Assembly (NCBI RefSeq): GCF_029395355.1
Contig: NZ_CP113913.1
Coordinates: forward strand, 1,240,001-1,304,000
Reading direction: 5' to 3'
Origin: Bifidobacterium sp. ESL0800
GTDB taxonomy: Bacteria > Actinomycetota > Actinomycetes > Actinomycetales > Bifidobacteriaceae
DNA length: 64,000 nucleotides
Shown here: positions 42,435 through 51,458 of the stretch, piece by piece
Position numbering within the stretch: position 1 is the first letter of the stretch
How the letters are laid out: every line of letters begins with the position of its first letter
Notes under the pieces: generated by a model
What the model was told of the DNA's origin: nothing
The model's input: only the letters and a program-made list of their open reading frames with translations
The model's database searches: none
Position numbers and translations under genes: made by a program

Positions 42435-45400
42435 TCAGTCCGCCTTGGCCAGCTTCTGATCGGCCTTCTTTGCGGCGGCGATCATCAGCTTGATACGGTT
42501 GAGCTGGTTGGCGGCCGAGGCGCCGGGGTCGTAGTCGATGGAGACGATGTTGGCCTCGGGATGCAGACGCCGGATCTTGCCGAACATGCCGCGTCCGGTG
42601 ACGTGGTTGGGCAGGCAGGCGAACGGCTGGGCACACACGACGTTCGGGCAGCCGGACTTGATGAGTTCCAGGATCTCGGCGGTCAACAGCCAGCCTTCGC
42701 CGGCCTGCACACCGATCGAGGTGACCGTGGAGGCCATCTTCACCAGCTCCGGCATCGGGGTGTCCTGGCTGAACTTGCCGTGCGCAAGGTCGATGGCCCG
42801 GCGCACCGGGTTCAGGATCCGGTCGAGTCCCCAACGCATCAGCGCATAGAGCTTCTTGTTGCCGCCCATGCCGGTGTTCTTCTCGTTCCAGTCGGTGATG
42901 TAGGGACGGGTGGTCATGAATTCCATGATGCCGGGCACCACGGCCTCGCAACCCTGTTCCTCGATCTGGTCGACCAGATGGTTGTTGGCGTCGGGATGGT
43001 ACTTCACGAGAATCTCGCCGACCACGCCGACGCGCGGTTTGCGTGGGATGTTGCGCAGCGGCAGGGCGTCGAAACTCTTGACGATCTCGTTCAACAGCGT
43101 CTGGTAGGGCAGATAACCCTTGCCGATCTTTCGCTTGGCGGTCGCCGAATGGCCGTGATGCTCGATGGTCTCGCGCACGATCTTGTCCCACATCTCATAG
43201 AGCTTGTTGGCGCTGCCCTTGACCTTCTCATACGGCCGCACGCGGTAATGGCACTTCATCAAGAGGTCTCCGATGACCAACGCCTTGACCGCACGCCACA
43301 ACAGCGTCGGGGTCGCCGTGAAACCGGGGTTGTCCTCGATGCCCTGAGTGGAGAGCGCGATGACCGGCACCTGCGGGTAGCCGGCGTCGACCAGCGCCTT
43401 GCGGATCAGGCCATAATAGTTCGTGGCACGGCACATACCGCCGGTCTGCGTGATGGCCAAGCAGACCTTGTCGGGGTCGTACTTGCCCTTGATGATCGAG
43501 TCGACCAGCTGCCCCACGACCATGATGGCCGGGTAGCACGCGTCGTTGTTGACATATTTGAGGCCGGTCTCCACGTCCTGCTGGTCGGCCATCTTCAAGA
43601 CGTCGAACTTGTAGCCGCCGGAACGGATCACGGCCTCGACCAGGCTCATGTGCACCGGGCTCATCTGCGGGGCGACGATGGTGTAGTCGCGGCGCATGGT
43701 CTTCTCGAAACGCACCTTGTGGGCGTAGGCGGAAATCGTGCCCTTGCTGCGTTTCTTGTCTTTGCCGTCAGTGGACTTGCCTGCGTTCGAAGCGACGTTT
43801 GTCCGCTCAGTTTTCGCGCTGCCTGCGGCGGCACCCTTGCCATTGGCCCGGCGAGAGGCCTCTTTCATCGACTCGGTGAGCTTCGGGTTCGCCTTCATGA
43901 CGCTGTCGAGCAAGACCTGACGGCCCGGGGTCGGAGCCTTGGAACCGGTTTTGCGGAACTCGCCCTGATGAGCGGCTGGGGCTTCCGCGTTATCGGAATC
44001 ATCAGAAGAATCAGTGGAATCGACAACTGCAGACGCAGCAACGTTCTGCTTGGCGGTTTCAGCCTTGTTTTCCGCTGCATCGACGGCAGCTTGGGCTGCA
44101 GCCAATTGCGCTTTGGCTTCTTCGAGCTTGCTCTCGGCATCCTTCAATTCGGCTTCGCGCTTGGCGGCGGCTTCTTCGCGAGCCTTCGCTTCGGCAGCCT
44201 GCTTGGCCATTTCGTCGGCACCGCTTTCGGCGCGCTCTTCTGCAGCAACCTGCTTGGATTCCGCCACGACTCTCTGATTGTCGGCATCGCCAGCAGGCTT
44301 TGCTTCAATCTCAGCCTTGGCCGCGGCACGCGCGAGCTTGGCCTTGTTGGCCTCGCGTTCCTCGATGGCCGCTTTGAGCGAGCGCAGACGAATCTTCGCC
44401 GCACCGAGGTTGCTGACCTCGTCAATCTTCAGCAGCGTGTAGACATCAGCCTTGTCGGCCAAGATCTCGCTGACCTGATCGGTGGTGATGGCGTCGATGC
44501 CGCAACCGAAGGAGTTGAGCTGCACCAGTTCGAGCCCCGGGTAGGAGGCGACGAAATTCGCCGCCGCATACAGCCTGGAATGATAGGCCCACTGGTTGGC
44601 CACACGCAACGGCATGTTGATGACCTTGCGATCGCCCACCTCGCGGAACCCGCCTTCGTCCTTGGCTCGCGGGTCCTTCTCGCCTTCGCTCAAAAACTCG
44701 CTTAAGTGCAGGTTCTGGCCCGGCTGCAACTCGCAGATGGAGTCCTCGGAGAGCACCACCATTCCCAGCGAGCAGATGGTCTCAGGAATACCGTGGTTGA
44801 TTTCCGGGTCGATGTGATAGGGACGGCCGGCCAGCACGATGCCGCGGCAGTCGTGTTCCTTCATATAGGCGAGCGCGCGCAGGCCTTCCTGCTGCACGTC
44901 GTGCTTGAAGATCTTGTCTTCGGCGTACGCGGCCTTGACGGCCTTCTCGGCCTCTTCGCGGGTGACGTTGGTCCACGCGAATTCCTCGACGATGCGATCG
45001 ACCATCAACTCATGGTCGGCGAGGTTGAAGTAGGGGCGCATGTAGCGGATGCCGGGTTCGCGCAGCTCGGCCATGTTCGCCTCGATGACGACCGGGTAGT
45101 TGGCGACGATCGGGCAGTTGTAATGGTTGTCGGTGTCGCCTTCGACCAGGTTCTCCTCGTAGGAGACGCACGGGTAGAAGATGGTCTTGACCCCGCGGTC
45201 CAGCAGCCACTTGATGTGCCCGTGCACCATCTTGGCCGGGTAGCAGATGTTCTCCGAGGCGATGGATTCGATGCCGGATTGGAAGAGCTCGTGGCTCGAT
45301 CGGCCGGAAAGCCGGACCTTGAAGCCGAGGTTGGTCAAGAGGGTGAACCAGAACGGGTAGTTCTCGTACATGTTCAGCGCGCGCGGGATGCCGATCTCGC

Positions 45401-47519
45401 CGCGGTAGGCCTTCTTGTCGGTGAGCCTGCGGTAGGCGAAGACGCGCTTGTACTTGTAATCGTAAAGATTCGGCCGGTCGCTGCGTTCTGCCTTGGCGTC
45501 GGCGCCGCGCTCACAGCGGTTGCCGGTGACGTAACGGGAACCGTCCTGGAAAGTGGTGATGGTGAGCTTGCAACGGTTCTGGCAGCGCTTGCACACGTCA
45601 CGTTCGGAGGTCATCGACAGATGGTCGAGCTCATCGCCCTCGACGATGGCGGATTTGGTATGTTCCGCGCTCTCATCGAGTTCGTGGGCATCCTCATAAT
45701 GCATACGGGCGGTCAGAGCCGCGCCGAAGGCACCCATCAGGCCGGCGATGTTCGGCCTGGTCACCTTTTTGCCGGTCAGCAGTTCGAAGGCGCGAAGCAC
45801 GGCGTCGTTCAGGAACGTACCGCCCTGCACCTCGATCGTGTCGCCGAGCTGGCCTGAATCGCGCAGCTTGATGACCTTGTAGAGCGCGTTGCGCACCACG
45901 GAATAGCACAGACCCGCCGCGATGTTCTCGACAGTGGCGCCTTCCTTCTGCGCCTGCTTGACCGATGAGTTCATGAACACGGTGCAGCGCGAACCCAAGT
46001 CGACCGGATGGTCGCTTCTCAGCGCAGCATGGGTGAATTCCTCAATGGTCAGGCCCATGGAATAGGCGAAGGTCTGCAGGAACGAACCGCAGCCGGACGA
46101 GCAGGCCTCGTTGACGGAAATCGAGTCGATGACGCCGTCGGCGATGGCGAGGTACTTCATGTCCTGACCGCCGATGTCGATGACGGCGGTGACACCGGGA
46201 CTCACCATTTCGGCGCCGCGATAGTGCGCCATGGTCTCCACCACACCCTCGTCCAGGTGCAGGCCGGTGGTGATCAGTCCTTCCCCGTAACCGGTGGCGC
46301 AGCTGCGTGCGATCCACGCCTCGGCCGGCAATTCGTTCTCGATCTTGCGCACGATTTCGACGGCCGCATCGAGCGGGCTTCCGTCGTTGGTGCCGTAGGA
46401 CGACCATACGATCTCGCGGTCGTCGTTGATCAGCGTCGCCTTGATGGTGGTCGAGCCGGCGTCGATACCAAGGAAATGCGGGCCCTTTGCGCCTTCAAGC
46501 GTGCCGACCTTGATCTGCTCCTTATGGTGGCGCTCGTTGAATTCGCGCCGGTCCTCTTCGGTCGGGAAGAGCGGCGGCATCGTGGCGGTGTCGACCGGCT
46601 TGTTCTTCAAGGCCTCAAGGTCGTCGATGATCTCCTGGCAGCTGCGAGGCTCAAAGTGCTGGCCGACATCGAGCTCGTTGTCGTCGCCGCACATGAGCGC
46701 GGAACCATAGGCCACATAAAGGTGGGCGTTCTCGGGAACGATGAACCTGTCGACCTTACCTTCAAGCGCGCGTGCGAAGGCCTCGCGAAGCTCGGAAAGG
46801 AAGAACAACGGCCCGCCGAGGAAGACCACGTTGCCGTGAATCGGACGGCCGGAAGCGAGGCCGGCGATGGTCTGCGTGGCCACTGCGGTGAAGATGGAGG
46901 CGGCGAGGTCGGGCTTGTCGGCACCGTCATTGATCAGCGGCTGCAGGTCGGATTTGGCGAAGACGCCGCAGCGCGAGGCGATCGGGTAGAGAATCTTGTA
47001 ATTCTTGGCCATGTCGTTCAAGCCGCTGGCATCCGTATCCAGCAGGGTGGCCATCTGGTCGATGAACGCGCCCGTGCCGCCCGCGCAGGAACCGTTCATG
47101 CGCTGCTCCGGTGTCGGCTTGAGATAAGTGATCTTTGCGTCTTCGCCGCCGAGTTCGATGATGACGTCGGCTTCGGGGTAGACCTGGTCGATGGCCTTGG
47201 TTTCGGCAATGACCTCCTGGACGAACGGCACGTTCATATCGTCGGCCAGGCCCAGGCCACCGGAACCGGTGATGGCCAGGTTGATCGGCTGGCAGCCCCG
47301 CCCGTCCTCTTCAAGCTGTTTCTTGACGTCACGCAGCAACCCGGCCACCGTGGCGCGCACATTGGCGTTATGACGCCGATAATCGGCGAAGAGCACGTCC
47401 TTCAGGTCGCTGCTTTTGTCCAGCACAACGGCCTTGACCGTAGTTGAACCGATATCGAGCCCGACCCGCAGGGGCGTAACCTCATGCTCCGTTGTCTTGG
47501 TTTCCATCACGTCAGCCAT
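42435..47519 (-). CDS. 2-Hydroxyacyl-CoA dehydratase activase-type protein, giant
   Basis: 1,694 residues. Order: an ASKHA ATPase module (LRVGLDIGSTTVKAVVLD, then NGSCAGGTGAFIDQM); a second ASKHA module from about 350 (HFLGIDAGSTTIKATLI, then NEACSSGCGSFLQTFAYSMG, matching the activase Fe-S region); a Cys cluster CKRCQNRCK near 640; a DUF2229-like region (GIPRALNMYENYPFWFTLL, IASENICYPAKMVHGH, FYPCVSYEEN); a roughly 200-residue Ala/Glu/Lys coiled-coil linker (about 1058-1260); and a C-terminal dehydratase-like half. Archetypal activases drive ATP-dependent electron transfer to hydroxyacyl-CoA dehydratases; none is needed by a bifid-shunt fermenter, so the role here is unknown. Start ATG 47519 with GAGG. 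It stands alone beside nrdG/nrdD, which are also oxygen-sensitive. Confidence 0.88.
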   Translation of the reverse strand: MADVMETKTTEHEVTPLRVGLDIGSTTVKAVVLDKSSDLKDVLFADYRRHNANVRATVAGLLRDVKKQLEEDGRGCQPINLAITGSGGLGLADDMNVPFVQEVIAETKAIDQVYPEADVIIELGGEDAKITYLKPTPEQRMNGSCAGGTGAFIDQMATLLDTDASGLNDMAKNYKILYPIASRCGVFAKSDLQPLINDGADKPDLAASIFTAVATQTIAGLASGRPIHGNVVFLGGPLFFLSELREAFARALEGKVDRFIVPENAHLYVAYGSALMCGDDNELDVGQHFEPRSCQEIIDDLEALKNKPVDTATMPPLFPTEEDRREFNERHHKEQIKVGTLEGAKGPHFLGIDAGSTTIKATLINDDREIVWSSYGTNDGSPLDAAVEIVRKIENELPAEAWIARSCATGYGEGLITTGLHLDEGVVETMAHYRGAEMVSPGVTAVIDIGGQDMKYLAIADGVIDSISVNEACSSGCGSFLQTFAYSMGLTIEEFTHAALRSDHPVDLGSRCTVFMNSSVKQAQKEGATVENIAAGLCYSVVRNALYKVIKLRDSGQLGDTIEVQGGTFLNDAVLRAFELLTGKKVTRPNIAGLMGAFGAALTARMHYEDAHELDESAEHTKSAIVEGDELDHLSMTSERDVCKRCQNRCKLTITTFQDGSRYVTGNRCERGADAKAERSDRPNLYDYKYKRVFAYRRLTDKKAYRGEIGIPRALNMYENYPFWFTLLTNLGFKVRLSGRSSHELFQSGIESIASENICYPAKMVHGHIKWLLDRGVKTIFYPCVSYEENLVEGDTDNHYNCPIVANYPVVIEANMAELREPGIRYMRPYFNLADHELMVDRIVEEFAWTNVTREEAEKAVKAAYAEDKIFKHDVQQEGLRALAYMKEHDCRGIVLAGRPYHIDPEINHGIPETICSLGMVVLSEDSICELQPGQNLHLSEFLSEGEKDPRAKDEGGFREVGDRKVINMPLRVANQWAYHSRLYAAANFVASYPGLELVQLNSFGCGIDAITTDQVSEILADKADVYTLLKIDEVSNLGAAKIRLRSLKAAIEEREANKAKLARAAAKAEIEAKPAGDADNQRVVAESKQVAAEERAESGADEMAKQAAEAKAREEAAAKREAELKDAESKLEEAKAQLAAAQAAVDAAENKAETAKQNVAASAVVDSTDSSDDSDNAEAPAAHQGEFRKTGSKAPTPGRQVLLDSVMKANPKLTESMKEASRRANGKGAAAGSAKTERTNVASNAGKSTDGKDKKRSKGTISAYAHKVRFEKTMRRDYTIVAPQMSPVHMSLVEAVIRSGGYKFDVLKMADQQDVETGLKYVNNDACYPAIMVVGQLVDSIIKGKYDPDKVCLAITQTGGMCRATNYYGLIRKALVDAGYPQVPVIALSTQGIEDNPGFTATPTLLWRAVKALVIGDLLMKCHYRVRPYEKVKGSANKLYEMWDKIVRETIEHHGHSATAKRKIGKGYLPYQTLLNEIVKSFDALPLRNIPRKPRVGVVGEILVKYHPDANNHLVDQIEEQGCEAVVPGIMEFMTTRPYITDWNEKNTGMGGNKKLYALMRWGLDRILNPVRRAIDLAHGKFSQDTPMPELVKMASTVTSIGVQAGEGWLLTAEILELIKSGCPNVVCAQPFACLPNHVTGRGMFGKIRRLHPEANIVSIDYDPGASAANQLNRIKLMIAAAKKADQKLAKAD

Positions 47520-47820
47520 GCCTGAATCCTCACCATTCCCATAAACCCGCCGCGTTTTTACGTAACCTGACGCTGTGAGTTTACACACATATACATTGCT
47601 AGATTAGTCTCGACACAGCCCAGCAGTAAGGAACTTCACCGTGATTCAGCTCACAGTAGTAAGCAGTGTGACCTACATCTCTTGACAACCATCACGTTTC
47701 ATGCTTCTTCGCGTTGTCGCATTCGTTGTCCACCAGCTTTGTCACGTCGTAGTCAAAAAGGTTGATGAATCCCTCACCTGTTGCGTATCCTCTGAATACC
47801 CAAACCGCCCGAACCGTCGA
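47520..47820. other. Intergenic region, 301 bp
   Basis: Lies between the start of the giant gene and the end of nrdG (both minus). I see no gene. It should hold the promoter of the giant gene; on the minus strand TGTGTGTAAACTCACA (47571-47586) is an imperfect palindrome and AATGTATATGTG just upstream is promoter-like. No strong terminator for nrdG is evident. Confidence 0.5.
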
Positions 47821-48549
47821 TCAGCTCGCGGCACCTTCGCCGGCGGAGCGGTCCTTGCCGTAGACCTCGGGGATGAAGCGGTGCTGGTCGTGGAGCTTGG
47901 ACCAGATCACCGGTTTGACCGAACCGGATTCGTCGTGCGCGCGCAATGAGGCCGGCACGTCGATGATGCGCTGGTTGCTGGAGCCGCGGAATTGCAGAAG
48001 CGAGTCGTGGTGGTCTTTCATATATCGTCCGTCCACCAGGATGTCGACATCGCGCAGCAGCTCGAGCTTGTCGTCGCTTTCGCCGGGGCGCATGAGTTCC
48101 TCCCACGTGTAGCCCGTCCAGCACCAGATGTCCTTGCTGTGCCCGAATTCCTTACGGATGCGCTTGGCAAGACGCAGCAGCACGCCGGTGTTGAGCAGCG
48201 GCTCGCCGCCGAGGAAGGTGATGCCTTGAACGACGTCATTGCCCAGATCCTTGATGACCTTGTCCTCAAAACCCTGAGTATAAGGATGGCCGGCCTGAAA
48301 ATCCCAGATGGATTCGTTGAAGCACTCGACGCAGTGGAACGGACAGCCGGAAACGTAGACGGAGCAGCGGATGCCCTCGCCGTCGGTCATCACCAGCGGC
48401 TTGTAGTCGGCGATCATGTCGTGGCTGAGCCGCTCGCTCGTCCACTGCCCCGCCTTCGGGTTATTGGCCAGCGCCGTGGGAATCCACGGCCCACGCTCGC
48501 TCTCACCCGCGGCGAAATCATGCAACTTGCCACCTGCCAGCTTGCCCAT
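47821..48549 (-). CDS. nrdG: Anaerobic ribonucleotide reductase activase NrdG
   Basis: 242 residues. A radical-SAM enzyme that generates the glycyl radical on NrdD. The cluster motif CX3CX2C is Cys69-Cys73-Cys76 in VSGCPFHCVECFN, followed by GGEPLL. The N-terminal 45 residues exceed the E. coli NrdG length (154) and the C-terminus is also extended; the latter is common in actinobacteria. ATG 48549 with GGGGG upstream. Same strand as nrdD, 188 bp downstream of it, with a hairpin between that could reduce expression relative to nrdD. Confidence 0.94.
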   Translation of the reverse strand: MGKLAGGKLHDFAAGESERGPWIPTALANNPKAGQWTSERLSHDMIADYKPLVMTDGEGIRCSVYVSGCPFHCVECFNESIWDFQAGHPYTQGFEDKVIKDLGNDVVQGITFLGGEPLLNTGVLLRLAKRIRKEFGHSKDIWCWTGYTWEELMRPGESDDKLELLRDVDILVDGRYMKDHHDSLLQFRGSSNQRIIDVPASLRAHDESGSVKPVIWSKLHDQHRFIPEVYGKDRSAGEGAAS

Positions 48550-48667
48550 ATCGTTCCCCCTTTGCTTCAACCGCCACCTCAAACTCGTGACGTGGGAAAA
48601 TCTCTCGCACAATAATAAAAAAGAAGCTGCTTCATCACTCGGTAGTTCCAGCATCACCGGGCAAAGC

Positions 48668-48702
48668 AAAGGCGGTCACCGAACAACCAGTGAACCGCCT
48701 TT
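48668..48702 (-). terminator. Hairpin between nrdD and nrdG
   Basis: AAAGGCGGT (48668-48676) pairs with ACCGCCTTT (48694-48702); on the minus strand the second arm is followed by GCTTTGCC. It could be an attenuating terminator after nrdD so that less nrdG is made. Confidence 0.6.
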
Positions 48703-48736
48703 ACCCCACTATCTGGAAATCTGGAAAACTACCGAA

Positions 48737-51133
48737 TCAACGGGCCTCTTCGTACCATTCGCGCTCGGTGCCGTCCTTCAGCACGACATGGCCGGTCTCG
48801 CCGCTCATGTGCTTGGCGCGGTGCGTGATCTCCTCGTGACGGCCGTGCACCATCGGGCGCTGCACCGGGTTGCCGAGGTAGCCGCAGGTACGCTTGGTGA
48901 CGTTGCACTTGTCGGGGTCGGAGTTGCCGCACTCAGGGCACTTGAAGCCCTCCTCGGTCGGCTCGAAGTCGCCCTCGAAGCCGCAGACATAGCAGTGGTC
49001 GATCGGGGTGTTGGTGCCGAGGTAGCCGATGCCGATGTTGTGGGCGTAATCCCACACGGCCTCGAGCGCCTTCGGGTTGGTCTGCAGGGTCGGGAACTCG
49101 CAGTAGTTGATGAACCCGCCCGAAGCATAGTACGGGAAGTCCTTCTCGTAGTCGAGCTTCTCCATCGGGGTTGGCGACAGCCAGACCGGATAGTGGAACG
49201 AATTGGTATAGAAGTCGTGGTCGGTCACTCCCGGCACGCGGCCGAACTTCTCACGGTCCATGCGGTTGAAGCGGTCGGTCAACGACTCGGCAGGCGTGGA
49301 ATAGAGCGAATAGTGATAGCCCTCTTCCTTGGCCCATTTGGCGCACAGCGCGTTCATCTTCTTGACAATCGAAAGCGCGAATTCCTTGCCTTCCGCATCC
49401 CAGCTGTGATCCTGCATCCAGTCCTTGCCGTAGAAGACGCTGGTCGCCTCATAAAGACCGATATAGCCCAGCGAGACGGTGGCGCGGTCGCGATTGAAGA
49501 GCTGATCGACGTTGTCGTTGGCATTCAAACGGCCGAAGGCACCGTAACGATAGAGCGTCGGCGCGTTGATCGGCTTGGCCTGCTTGCAACGCATGATACG
49601 GAACTGCAAGGCTTCGTGAGCGACGTCCATGCGCTCGTCGAAGATCTTCCAGAACCGGTCCTTATCGCCGCGAGATTCCAACGCGATACGCGGGATGTTG
49701 ACGGTGACCACACCGAGGTTCAAGCGGCCTTCCTCTTCGTCCTTGCCGGTGTCGGGATTGGTCCACCTGGGCAGGAACGAACGGCAGCCCATCGGCGCCT
49801 TGAAGGAGCCGGTGATCTTGACGAGGTTCTCGTAGAAGAGAATGTCGGGGTACATGCGCTTGGTCGAGCACTCAAGCGCGAGCTGCTTCAGGTCGTAGTT
49901 CGGATCGCCCGGCTCGGAGTTGACGCCGTGCTTGATCGCGTAGGTGAGCTTCGGGAAGATCGCGGTGTGGTGGTCGCGGCCGAGCCCCAAGATGCGCACC
50001 AGGAAGATGCAGCGGGTGATCTCGCGGCTGAACCACGAGGTGCCGAGCCCGAAGCCGACGGTGACGAACGGGGTCTGGCCGTTGGAGACGCGGTTGGAGT
50101 TGATCTGGTATTCCATGGTCTGCATGGCGTCGTAGATGGCCTTGCGGGTCATGATCTTGGCGTAGATCTCGCGGATCTGCTCGAGCTTCGGAGCGTCAGC
50201 GTGGAACGGAGTGTCCTGCGGAATCGGCTTGCGGTCGGCGTCGAAGTGCAGGGTCTTGGGCTCGTTGGCCTTCAGCCCGTCGACGATCTCCTGGGCCACG
50301 TTCTCCGGCATGGAGTCCGGGATCATGGTGTGGGCCTGGTCGAGGAACTTCTTATAGTCCTTGCGGGCGTATTCGTCGAGCATCTCGTCGGCGCGGTTGA
50401 CGGTCTGGCCGCCGTACTGGTCGCCTGCGATGTCCTTGATGATCTGCGTGATCTGCGTGGCCGCGGTGCCGATGGACTTCGGGGTGTCCATCATCGCGTT
50501 GCCCAGCTCGAAGCCATTGTGCAGCATGTCGGCGAAGTTCGGCAGCGAGCAGTTGGTCTCGGCGGTGAACGGCGAGTAATCGGCATCGTGGAAGTGGATG
50601 TCACCCTTCATATGGGCGTTGGAGACGCGCTTCGGGAGCATCGAGAAGGCGGAGGCCTTGGAGACGGCCCCGGCCAAGAGGTCGCGCTGCGTGGCGTAGA
50701 CGTTGGAATCCTTGTTGGCGTTCTCGCGCACCAGCGTCTCGTCCTTGTTGACCAAGCGGTCGACGGCGGCGTTGATATCGGTGGCCTTGGCGCGGTCGAT
50801 GTCCTTGTTGAGACGATAGTTCGTATAGTTGCGAGCCACTTCGTAGAGATGGTTTTCGACCAGTCCGTGCTCGACGAGGTTTTGGATGTCCTCGATCTTG
50901 GCCGGGCCGCTGTAACGCTCCTTGACTTCGCCTTCGATGCCGTTGGCGAGATCGCGGATCATCTGTTCCTCTTCAGGACCGACTTCCTTGTTGAGATCCT
51001 TAAAGGCCGATTTCACTGCCGCGATGATGTTCACCGGGTCAAAATCAACAATCCGCCCGTCACGCTTTTCCACCAGTACGGTTTTTGTCGCCGTCGTTGG
51101 CTTTGCCGGCGCATCCAGAACCTGAGCCTGCAT
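48737..51133 (-). CDS. nrdD: Anaerobic ribonucleoside-triphosphate reductase NrdD
   Basis: 798 residues. Makes deoxynucleotides without oxygen. An N-terminal ATP-cone (VLVEKRDGRIVDFDPVNIIAAVKSAF, about 20-110) allows allosteric control. C-terminal zinc site CPECGNSDPDKC and the glycyl radical site RTCGYLG, Gly at about 751. ATG 51133 with AGGAAGG; a GTG one codon earlier is possible. Transcribed with nrdG downstream. Its presence as an obligate anaerobic enzyme supports an anaerobic fermenter. Confidence 0.96.
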   Translation of the reverse strand: MQAQVLDAPAKPTTATKTVLVEKRDGRIVDFDPVNIIAAVKSAFKDLNKEVGPEEEQMIRDLANGIEGEVKERYSGPAKIEDIQNLVEHGLVENHLYEVARNYTNYRLNKDIDRAKATDINAAVDRLVNKDETLVRENANKDSNVYATQRDLLAGAVSKASAFSMLPKRVSNAHMKGDIHFHDADYSPFTAETNCSLPNFADMLHNGFELGNAMMDTPKSIGTAATQITQIIKDIAGDQYGGQTVNRADEMLDEYARKDYKKFLDQAHTMIPDSMPENVAQEIVDGLKANEPKTLHFDADRKPIPQDTPFHADAPKLEQIREIYAKIMTRKAIYDAMQTMEYQINSNRVSNGQTPFVTVGFGLGTSWFSREITRCIFLVRILGLGRDHHTAIFPKLTYAIKHGVNSEPGDPNYDLKQLALECSTKRMYPDILFYENLVKITGSFKAPMGCRSFLPRWTNPDTGKDEEEGRLNLGVVTVNIPRIALESRGDKDRFWKIFDERMDVAHEALQFRIMRCKQAKPINAPTLYRYGAFGRLNANDNVDQLFNRDRATVSLGYIGLYEATSVFYGKDWMQDHSWDAEGKEFALSIVKKMNALCAKWAKEEGYHYSLYSTPAESLTDRFNRMDREKFGRVPGVTDHDFYTNSFHYPVWLSPTPMEKLDYEKDFPYYASGGFINYCEFPTLQTNPKALEAVWDYAHNIGIGYLGTNTPIDHCYVCGFEGDFEPTEEGFKCPECGNSDPDKCNVTKRTCGYLGNPVQRPMVHGRHEEITHRAKHMSGETGHVVLKDGTEREWYEEAR

Positions 51134-51458
51134 CACATACCTTCCTCTGCAACTAACAAGACGCCGACACAGATCTACAAATCACATGGATGAAATCACA
51201 CGCGTGTAACTTTCTGTGTCTTCCCTCACTATACGACGCCCCAAATACTATATCTAGGGATTCAATCGGCGTTTCTCCCCCAGATTTAGTAATAATGGCG
51301 GAATAGTGCGGAAATTCATAGTCTAAAATTTTCACATTTGTTTTTTCGTCGGCTTGTCTCGCAAAAACCTTGAACATTTGTCCAGCCTCGAATCAAGGAA
51401 TCTTGATATTCGTCTCAAGATAGCCTTCCTTGTCCTTCATCAAGAGGATTGTGGAATC
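51134..51458. other. Divergent intergenic region, 325 bp, between nrdD and xseA
   Basis: No gene seen. It should carry the nrdD and xseA promoters and possibly the NrdR site at 51245-51260. The stretch before xseA is AT-rich (TTTTCACATTTGTTTTTTCG) and resembles a promoter. Confidence 0.55.
51245..51260. promoter_or_regulatory. Possible NrdR box upstream of nrdD
   Basis: ATACTATATCTAGGGA is a partial match to the NrdR box ACACWATATYTWGTGT (central core intact, ends diverged). CACTATACG near 51227-51235 could be a second half-site, but the spacing (about 19 bp) is not the usual 21 or 31-32 bp. Weak support. Confidence 0.35.

Noticed and set aside
51222..51240. Second NrdR box paired with 51245-51260
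   Set aside because: Only a half-site match and wrong spacing for cooperative NrdR binding.
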